From contig CAYUYM010000062.1 in NCBI GenBank assembly GCA_964449305.1, positions 1 through 16,642 on the forward strand: a stretch of DNA of 16,642 nt, in the 5' to 3' direction. The notes under the pieces were generated by a model. The model searched no databases. It was not told the origin of the DNA and saw only the letters and a list, made by a program, of their open reading frames with translations. Below are positions 1-10,200 of the stretch, piece by piece. The stretch comes from CAYUYM01 sp964449305. GTDB lineage: Bacteria; Bacteroidota; Ignavibacteria; SZUA-365; CAYQST01. Each line of letters starts with the position of its first letter. Within the stretch, counting starts at the first letter, position 1. Made by a program: the position numbers and the translations under genes.

Positions 1-1221
1 GTCCAGGTAATAGACGTTGTTGCTCAACGCCGAGGCCACCGCGAGGGTGGTGCCCTGGAACACGATGCCGTAGGCCTTGTTGGAGAGGCCCGCGGTGCCG
101 TTCATGCCGTTCTGGAAGATGTTGTTCCGGATGTCGAGGCCCGTCACCCCCGCTGCGGCGAGGATGCAGGCCGAGGTTCCGTCGTTCCCGGTCTGATAGG
201 CAAGCGTTCCGGTCATGTACACGCTGTTGTGCCAGATGTTGATGCTGCCGCCGGATCCGATGGCGATGCCGATCGGCATGTAGGTGTAGTTGGTGCTGGT
301 GATGTTGTCTCCATCGCCGCGGATGTTCCAGATGAGGTTGTTGGAGATCTCGCTGGTGGCGGTGGCGTCGGAGAGGTAGCGGATGCCGGTGGCACCGTAG
401 CCGCTCGTGGAATTGTAGTTGAAGTCGTGGATGCGGTTCTTCCGGATCAGCGTGCCTGCCGCTCCGGTGTTGATGATGATGCCCACCTGGTTGGTGACAG
501 CCGAGCCGCCGAGAACGCCGGCGACCTCGTTGCCGCTGATGAGCGCGCCGCTCGAGTAGCCGAGCGCGACGCCCTGCGATCCGATGCCGGAGGTGGCCGT
601 GCCGATGGTGTTGTTCAGGATCTGCAGGCCGCCCAGTGTGCCGCCCGAGGCGCCGGAGGCATAGATGCCGTAGTACGCCCCACCGATGGTGTTGCCCTGG
701 ATGGTGGCGTTGTCGTTGTCCGCACCAGTGCCTGTGGTGCTGATGGTCGTGCCACCGAGATACAGGCCAAAGCTCGTGGTGACCGTGTTGCCGGTGCCGG
801 TGAGCGTGGTGTTGCGGATGGTGACGTTGTTGCACCCGAGGCCGGTGCCGAGGCTGGCGAGCCAGATCGGGGCCGACGTGCCGTTGGTGCCTGTGGTCGC
901 GATGGTGAGCGCGTTGCCGCCGGTGTTGAGACCGTCGATGATGACGTTGTCGGCACCGTTGAGCCTGATCACGGACTCACCCGTCGCCACGGCATAGGAG
1001 ACGGTCCGGGGAACGCCACCATCGGGCTGGATGGTGAGGGTGAAGGTGGAGCTCGACGGAATGTTCGGCCACTGCGAGAGCGAGGCCATCGCGGTTTCCG
1101 TCACGTCACTGATGATGTTGAACGTGGTGTTGCCGGTCATGCCCACCTGACTCAGGATGTCGAAGGCCGCCTTGAGCGTGGTGTAGGTGCCGCCTGTGCC
1201 GATGGTGTAGGCACCGTTGAA
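1..1221 (-). repeat. Module 6 of the left giant (partial), paralogous to the right giant
   Basis: Residues 3576-3982, cut by the window edge. It starts 'FNGAYTIGTGGTYTTLKAAFD' and continues 'TLTIQPDGGVPRTVSYAV', 'GADNVIIDGLNTGGNAL', 'IRKNRIHDFNYNSTSGYG', 'IWNIRGDGDNITST', 'IWHNSVYMTGTL' and finally 'LSNNVYYLD'. It is closer to the right giant's visible start than to modules 2-5 of its own gene. Bases 1-1164 align with about 15479-16642 with an offset that drifts only between about 15478 and 15484. This suggests the terminal beta-helix module of the protein. Confidence 0.82.
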
Positions 1222-4200
1222 GGGCGCCTGCACAGTGAAGTACCCCGTCGGGGCCGTCACGGTCGGTGTGTAGGGCGTGGAGCCCACGGTGACCTGGGTG
1301 CACTCACCATCGATGAAGTTGCCGGTGGGTGCGGTGGGTGCCAGGTCGTAGGCCAGCCAGAAATAGTTCGTGCCGCTCTCAAGCACCTGCGACCCGGAGA
1401 TGGTGTAGGTGCCCGACGGTGAGGGATACGTGCTTCCAAACTGGTTTGTCGGGGCGAAGGTGGACGAGCTGCCCGTGTAGAAGATCTTCGCATTGGCGAT
1501 GTCGGCGGCAGACGTGGTGCCCGTGGTGTTCAGCGCGAACTGCGTCAGTGTCAGGGGGTTGAGCACGTTTGTCGTCACCACCTCGATGCCGATGATGCGG
1601 GCGTCGGCCACCGCCGGGGCGATGAGGCCGCTGAAGCCCGTGGTGGTGGACGACGCGTAGACCATGCCCAGGGGGATGCCGTCGAACTCGTCGGCGCCCA
1701 TGTCGGCGGCGATGGCGCCACCATTGACCGAGCCTGTGGGGCCGGGTCGCACGTCACCGTCGATGTCCGACGTCACGCCGATTGCTGCGCCGGCGGATTC
1801 CAGCGCCGAAGGGGCGGCATTGTTGATGTGGAGATTCGTGGTGGACTGGAACGCCGGATCGGTCGAGATCGACAGGGCGTCCTGCGTGGTCCATGCCTTC
1901 CAAGCGGCGAGCGATGTCACGTCGGCGGAGCCGTTGTATCCGAGAACGCCGTAGGTGCCGGAGGGGAAGTAATCGTTGGCATTGATCGTCGATCCCGTCC
2001 ACGACCAGCTCGACGGCATGTAGATGGCGTAGCACTTGGAGCTCGCCGGTCCCACCTGGGCATTCGCGAAGATGTTGTTGCGGATGTCGAGGTTGTTGTA
2101 GCTCGAGCTCGTGACGGCGAGGGCCATCGAGCCGCAGGCGCTGGTGGAGGTGAAGGTGCCGGACAGATACACCGAGTTGTGATAGATCTGGTGGCCGATG
2201 CCGCCGGCGATACGGATTCCGATGGGATCGTATGAGGTTCCGACAGGATCACCATAGGTGAGGATGTCGTAGATCATGTTGTTCTCGATGCGGATGTTGT
2301 CTCCGACCGAGGTGCCGATGAGGTTGATGCCGTACGCGCCGTATCCGGATGAACTCGAGTTGTTCATGCCGTGCACCCGGTTCTTCCGGACGATGGAATT
2401 GGCGCAGTAGCTGCTCACCTCGATGCCCACAAGGGCTCCGGAGTAGGACAGGATCTGACTGAAGACGTCGTTGCCCTCGATCACGGCCGCATCGCATCCG
2501 AAGAGATACATGCCCTTGAAGACCACGTAGTTCGTGGCCGTGGTGGAACCGATGGTGTTGTCCTTGATGAGCAATCCCTGATTCGTCCCGGCAGAGCTGG
2601 CGGCGACGTACATCCCGTAATACGACTTCTCGATGAGGTTGTTCTCGATGGTCGTGTTTTCGTTGTCATCGCCCGAGGTTCCGAAGGCTCCACCGACGCT
2701 GATGGCAACGGCGCCTGAGGCGATGTGACCGGAACGGAGGACGCAGTTTCTGATCGTGTTGTTCGTCGCTCCAAGGCCCGTGCCAAGGCTGGTGAGCACA
2801 ACCGCACCGGCGTTGCCGGAGGTGGAGGTGTTCGCGATTGTCAGGTCACGGGAGCTGCCGCTCACCGCGCCATCGATCGTGACGCGGTCCGCGCCATTGA
2901 GGATGAGCAAACCGCCGGCGATGGTGCCATCAATGGTGAGGCCGGTGGTGGAGGGCTTCACGGTGAGGGTGTAGCCCGAGCCGCCGTACTCCGTCCATTG
3001 ATTGAGCGTCGCAGCCGTGGTCAGGGTCTGGTTCGAGGTGATGAGGAAGGTGGTGTTGCCCTGGAGGCCGACGTTGTTGGCGGCGTCGAAGGCGGATTTG
3101 ATGGACGTGAAGATCTGCCCCGTGCCGACGTTGTAGGAGCCTGTGAGGCGGTCCAGCACGGTGAGGAACTCCGGTGGAGCAGTCTGCGTCGGAATACGCG
3201 GCGTGCCGCCCACGGTGATGGAGGTGCACTGCGCATCAAGGATGTTGCCCGTCGCTGCGCCCGGAGCCACATCGTAGGCGAGCCAGAAGTAATTCGTCCC
3301 GCTGGAGAGCGTCTGCGATCCGGTGATGGTGTACGCACCGGACGGACCGACCACCGTGCTGCCGTACTGGGACGTTGTGGCGAAGGTGGGCGAGGTGCCC
3401 GTGAAGAAGATCTTCGCGTTGGTGATGTCGCCGGGAAGCGTGGTGCCGGTGGTGTTGAGGTCAATCTGCGACACGGTCAGCGGCGAGGCTGACCCGGAGG
3501 CCACCACCTGGATGGCGATCACCTTGTTGTCCGTTGTGTTCGGTGACACATACGCGCTGGTGCCGACCGTGGTCGAGGAGACGAAGCTCTGCGGAGGCGG
3601 GAAGCCGTCCCACTCGTCCGCGCCGATGTCGGGAGCCGTGCCACCGCCGTTCACGGATCCGGTGGGGCCGGGACGCGTGTCGCCGTCGATGTCCGTGGTC
3701 ACACCAAGGCCGGAGGCGCCGCCGGATTCGAGGAACATGGGCGTCGTTCCGGAACTGATGTGCAGGTTGGTGGCGGAGGTGAACATCGGATCCACACTGA
3801 TGGACCCGGCGTCCTGCCCCGTCAACGTCTGCCAGCCGGAGAGTGTGGGAACATCGGCGGTGCCGCTGTACCCGACGTAGGCCGTGGCACCCGACGGGAA
3901 GTAGTCATTGTAGTTGAAGGTCGTGGTCGCGAAGGCGTAGCCCGACGGAACATAGACGCAATAGGACGCGCCGCCGTTGCCATTGATGGCATTGGCGAAG
4001 ATGTTGTTGCGGATGTCGTGGGCATTGTAGCTCGTGGACGTCAGCAGAAGCGCCATCGATCCGGAGAGCACGGTTGTGGCACCGGTGAGGTACACGCTGT
4101 TGTGATACACCAGATGGCCCGTGCCTCCTGCGAGGCGGATGCCGACGGGGTTGTAGGTGGTGCTGACGGGATCACCATAGGTCATGATGTCGTAGATCAT

Positions 4201-7200
4201 GTTGTTCTCGATCCGGTGGCCGTTGCCGGTCGTGGTCGAGATGATGTTGATGCCGTAGGCTCCGTACCCGCCGGAGTTCGTATTGTTCAGGCCGTGCACC
4301 CGGTTCTTCCGGATCGTGGCTCCTGCGGTATAATTGGAGATGTCAATACCCACCAATGCGCTCGAGGTGGACATGATCATGCTGAACACATCGTTGCCCT
4401 CGATCAACGGGGCGGGGACGGCATACAGGTACATGCCCTTGAACGCAACATAGTCCGTCGACGTGGTGGAACCGATGGTGTTGTTCCGGACGATCATGTT
4501 GTCATGATACCCGGATGTCGAACCATAGAGGTACATGCCGTAGTAGCCCTTCTCGAGCAGGTTGTTCTCGATGAGGCAGTTGTCATTGTCGTAGCCGGAC
4601 GATCCGCCCGTGCTGCCGCCCACGCCGAGGATGTACGCACCGCTACCGATGTGGCCCGTGCGAAGCCTGCAGTTCTTCAGCGTGAAGTATGTCGCGCCTG
4701 CTCCCGCGGCGGTGCCGGCCACCTGGATGGCCGTCTGCGTGCCCGAGGCGTAGGTGTTCGAGAACGTCAGGTCGCGCGTGGTTCCGCCGACGGTGTTGGA
4801 ACCATCGATGGTGACGCGATCAGCGCCGTTGATGAGCACGAGGTTGCCCGCGATGGCGCCACTGATCACTGGTGTCTGGCTGGCCGCCGGCTTGATAAGC
4901 AGTGTGTAGTTGGAGCCGACCGGCGTCTCCGTCCATTGATTCAGGATGGCCGACGCGGACAGCGTCTGGTTCGAGACGATGGACAGTGTTGTGTTGCCGA
5001 CAAGGCCCTGGGCGTTGATGTGGGTGAAGACTGCAGTCAGATCGGCGAAGTCGCCGCCAGTGCCCACGGTGAAGGTGCCGGAGAGTGCGCCGAGCACCTC
5101 ACGGCCCGTGCCGGTGGTGGTTGGCGACGGGGTCTGTGCACCGGCCGTGGTGATGGTCAGTCCGGTGAATTCGGCATTGATGAGCTGGCCGGTGGTCGCG
5201 CCTGCTCCGACATCGTACGTGACCCAGAAGTAGTTGTCACCCTCCATGAGCTGCTGTGTGCCGGTCACCGTGTGTGATCCGGAGGGCGTCGCCACCGTGG
5301 TGCCGAACTGGCCCGTCGCGGCAAAGGTGGACGAGTTGCCGGTGAACCAGATCTTGGCATTCGTGATCGGCGCGGTGGTCGGCAGCCCCGACGGTGCGGT
5401 GTTGAATGTGATGTCGGTGACTGAGAGCGGGGTGAACTGATTGGCCATGGTGACCTTCAGGCCCTGCACGCCGACGGTGGTGGAGCCAGGCGATGTGCGG
5501 CCGGATACTGCCACGGCAGCGGAGGAGGTGTAGGTCATCGGAAGTGGTGGGACGCCGTCGAATTCATCGGCACCCATGTCCGGCGCCGTGGCGCCACCGT
5601 TCACTGAACCGGCGGGGCCTGGGCGCGTGTCGCCATCAATGTCCACACCCACTGCCGGCGTGAGCGCCACACCACCCGATTCCAGCACGAAGGGCGTGGT
5701 GCCGGCATTGATGTGGAGATCCGTGGCGGAGGTGAACAGCGGGTTGGTGGAATAGGATCCGGCATCCTGGGCCGTCGCCGTCTTCCATGACGGAAGTGAT
5801 GTCACATCCGCGCCGTTGTAGCCGAGCACGCCGAAGGTGCCGGACGGATAGTAGTCGTTGGCATTGATGGTGGTGGTCGCGAATGCGTAGCTCGACGGGA
5901 AATACACTGCCCAGGACTTGTGGCCTGTGGGACCAGTCATGCTGTTGGCGAAGATGTTGTTCCTGATGTCGTGCGCATTGTAGGACGTGGAGGTGATCAT
6001 GAGGGCTGCGGAACCGCCAACAGTGGCATGCGTCATCGCGCCGGTCATGTTCACCGAGTTGTGGACGATGATGTGTCCCGTGCCGCCGCCGATGCGGATG
6101 CCGACCGGGCTGTAGCTTGTGCCCGCGGAGCCGCCGCCGTAGCAGTTGACATCCCACACCATGTTGTTCTCGATGCGGATGCCGGCGTAAGCTGTGCCTG
6201 TCGCCGAGCTCGAGAGGTTGATGCCATACGCGGAGTAGCCTGTTCCACTGCTGTATTGATTGTAGATGTTGTGGACCCTGTTCTTCCGCACCGTCAGGCC
6301 GGCACAATAGGAGCCGACGTCGATGCCGACGACGGGACCGGCGTACGACATGGTGATGTTGAACACCTCGTTGCCCTCGACCACACTTGCGTTGTCGAGG
6401 TAGGCGAGCGACAGCCCACGATACACCACATAGTCGGCTGGCGTGTTCGATCCGATCGTGTTGTCCTTGATCAGGATGTTGTTGTACATCGTGGTGGCCG
6501 AGGAGGCCTGGCAGAAGATGCCGATGTAGTTGCGCTCGATGAGGTTGTTCTGAAGGGTGATGTTGTCGTTGTCATCGCCCGCGGTGGTGGCGTTGGTGCC
6601 GCAGACCGCGATGCCGTTCGACGTGGCGCCCAGATGACCGCCGATGAGGCGGCAGTTCTTGACGGTGACGTTGTTGCACCCGAGGCCGGCGCCGAGGGAG
6701 GCGATGTTGATCACCGTCTGTGTGCCGAGCGCTGTCTGGTTGTTGGTGAATGTCAGATCGCGCGTGCTCCCACCCACGGTGTTCGAGCCGTCGAAGGTGA
6801 CGCGGTCGGCACCGTTGAGCTTGATGAGTGCGCCACCCACGGTTCCAGCGATGGTTGGAGTGGCACCTGCCGCGGGTTTGATAAGCAGGGTGTAGTTGGA
6901 GCTCGGCGGAGTCTCGGTCCACTGGTTGAGTGTGGCCGCGCCAGGCAGCGTGTGCCCGGTGCCGATGATGGAGAGCTCGACGTTGCCGGAAAGGCCCTGC
7001 GCATTGATGTGGCTGAAGGCGTCGGTGAGTGTCGGGAAGTTGCCGCCCGTGCCCACGGTGAAGGTGCCGTTGAGCGGCCCCTGGACGGTGCGGTACTCGG
7101 GCGGTGATGTCACCGTCGGAATGTGATTCGTGGCACCGATGTAGATCTGGTCGCAGCCGGCATCGATGGCGTTGCCTGTGGTTGCGCCCGCGGCCACATC

Positions 7201-10200
7201 ATAGGTCAGCCAGAAATAATTCGTGCCGGGATCCAGGGTTTGCGCGCCGGTGAAGCTGAACGTGGCGGGAACGGAGGCCACCGTGGTCCCGAACTGGGTG
7301 GTTGCAGCAAAGCTGGGCGAGGTGCCCGTGTACCAGAGCTTGGCGTTGCTGATGTCGGTGAGCGTGGTGGTGCCGGTGGAGTTGAAGTCGAGCTGTGTGA
7401 TCGACAGCGGGCTGCCGGCGTTGGCCATCACCACCTGGACGCCGAGGATGAGTGTGCTCGTACCGCCAGGAGTACAGAAGCCCGTGACACCGGTGGACGT
7501 GGAGGACGTGTAGACCATCGGGACAAGAGGCACACCGTCGAACTCATAGGCACCCATGTCGGGGGCGAGGCCGCCGCCATTCGGTGTGCCGGTGTGGAAC
7601 GGACGCGTCTGCGAGAGGTAATCCGTGGTGACGGCAACCGTGGCACCGGAGGATTCCAGCGGCGACTGTGTGGTTCCGTAATTGATGGTCAGGTTGTCGG
7701 ATGCGGTGAACATCGGGTCGACGGCCACGGAGTTGCCGTCCTGGCCCGTGCCCGTGCGCCATTCAGCCAGCGTGGTGCGGGCCGTGGAACCGATGTACCC
7801 CACCTTGCCATAGGCGCCGGGGGTGTAGTAGCAGTTGTTGTCGATGGGGGTGAAGGCCGTGCCGACCGCCTCGCTGTACACGGCATAGCTTGTCCAGCTT
7901 GCCGCGCTCTGGGCGATCGCATTCGCAATGATGTTGTTGCGGAAGTTGATGTTGGTGGATGTCGAGGCGAAGTAGACACCGGTGGTCAGGTACCCCGTTG
8001 TGGTCTTTGGCTGCGTGCCGTAGAGGTTGATGGAATTGTACCAGATGTTGAGGCCACCGTTGGTCCCATAAACATAGATGCCAGCAACGGAGCTTCCTGT
8101 GATGGTGGTGTACCCATCGCCGAGCAGATCGTAGATGAGATTGTTGGCGATGGTGATGCCTGCCGCGGCGGATCCGGTTTCGATGTGGATGCCGCGCGTG
8201 CCATAGCCGCTCGTGGAGCTGGTTCCGAAGATGAGCTTGTGGATCCTGTTCCGCGCGATGAGGCAGTTCGTGGTCACGCCGGCACCGAAATGCACGCCTG
8301 TTTCATGGTAGATGGACAGCGAGGTCATGTTGAAGATGTGGTTGTCCGTCACCGTCACATTGGTGGCGTTCGTGGCAAAGACGCCCTTGAGCTGGAGGGA
8401 TGCGGCATCAGTGTTCGAACCCATCTCGTTCCCCGTGATGGTGATGAAGTCCGACTTGTACGGATCCGCCGAGCCGTTGATGTACACACCCTGGTAGGCG
8501 GTGTTGAACATGTTGTTCTGGATGGTCAGGACGTCGTTGTCCGCACCGGTGGTGCCCACCGCGGTGCCGCCCACATAGATGCCATACGATGTGGAGAGCG
8601 TCTTCAGGCCGCCGACGATGTTCGTGTTCTTGATCACGTTGTTCGTCGCGCCCAGGGAGTTGCCGAGCGAGCCGACATGGATCACCGCCGTGGTGCCCGA
8701 GGTGATGGTGTTCTGCACGGTGAGGTCGCGCGTCGTTCCGCCCACGGTGTTGGAGCCGTCGATGGTGACGCGGTCGGCACCGTTGAGCACGATCACGGCA
8801 CCGGCGCCCGTTGGACTCGTGGTGCTGAAGGATCCGCTGATGGTGGGCGTGGTGGAGGCGGCCGGCTTGATGGTCATCGAGAAGAGCGAACCCGCCGGGT
8901 ATTCGGACCAGGCATTCACTGATGCCGGGGCGGTCTCCGTGGTGTTGCTCACAATCTGCGCCGTGAGGTTGCCGGTCACCACCTTCGTGTTCACATCGTC
9001 GAAGAACGCCTTGAGTGTGGTGTACGTCCCCGCCGGGGTGCCACCGCCGATGGTGTAGGTGCCGCTCAGCGACGCGACCACGGTGAAGCTGCTGATGGTG
9101 CCGGTGACGGGCGCGTTCGCACTGTTGAGATCCACCGTGGGCGGCATCGAAGCCAGTGTGCCGGACTGGATGCTCAGGTTGTTCACAATGTCGGAGGCGA
9201 TGACGAAGTACTGGATCACATCACCCACGGTGAAGGAGGAACCCGGGGGGTTGCCATAGAGGAGTGTGGGATCCAGGGAGAACTGGTAGGTTGTGCCGGC
9301 AGGCGGCAGCGTGGCCTCCACATACTTCCATCCGTCATCCGTCGGCCCGTTGCCCATGAAGTCGTTGGCATTGATCACCGACGGGGCGACAGCCGTGGAA
9401 CGACGGTAGTAGAGGCGCGGCGCCTCCGACGGGTTCACGTTCACACCCGAGGCATCAGTGATGGTGGCGGTGAGGGTGATGGCCGTGGCTGTGGCCGGGA
9501 TGTTCGGAAGCGGCGAGTAGGCGATGGCCGGGCCCGTGAGATCCGACGGCATGAAGTCGCCCTCGTCGGCGCCGATGTCGGGTGCACTCCCCATGCCGGC
9601 GTAGCCCGCCTCGCCCTGACGGATGTCGCCGTCCCAGTCGGTGGTGATGGCCGGTGAGGTGATGCGCACACCGCCGGACTCGCACTGCGTCGGCTGACCC
9701 GGATCGATGTGCAGATCGTACGGGGTGGACATGGTGTTCATGAACGGCGGCAGCTCGAACACCGAGGCCTGGTCGCGTGTGGCCATGAACGACTTGTAGT
9801 CGGCGAAGGTGCGCTTCGTGTTGGAGGATGCGGCCTCATAATAGATCGCCCTGGTGGTGTCGGCCGTGGGATCATCCACCCAGAAGCAGTTCGTGTTCGA
9901 GCTGGTCGAATACGTGGTCAACGTCGGCGAACTTCGGCGATAGGCCGTATGGTAGGAGTTCGCTGCGGTGGCCGTCCCCGCCGAGCTCTGGTTGACAAGG
10001 ATGTTGTTGCGCAGCGTCAACGTCGGTGTCGTGCTCGCATAGACGGCATTCGACCCGAAAAGCGTCGCAGAGGAACTGGACGCATTCACATGCACGGAGT
10101 TGTAGTAGGCGTTTGTGGTTGTGCCTCCGGTGAGGTTGAGGCCGTTCACCGCGAGAGCGTTGGTGGAGTTCGGCGCACTCAGCTCGGTGATGTAGTTGTT

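Noticed and set aside
229..1422. Plus-strand open frame of 397 codons
   Set aside because: Antisense to module 6, with no start signal and a biased composition identical in style to the other shadows.
3760..5277. Plus-strand open frame of 505 codons
   Set aside because: Antisense shadow of modules 3-4 of the left giant. Its apparent internal repeats only mirror the repeats of the real gene.
7123..8922. Plus-strand open frame of 599 codons inside the left giant
   Set aside because: It is antisense to modules 2-3, has low-complexity Asp/Val/Arg/Gly-rich translation with no motif or RBS, and follows from codon bias of the GC-rich opposite strand.
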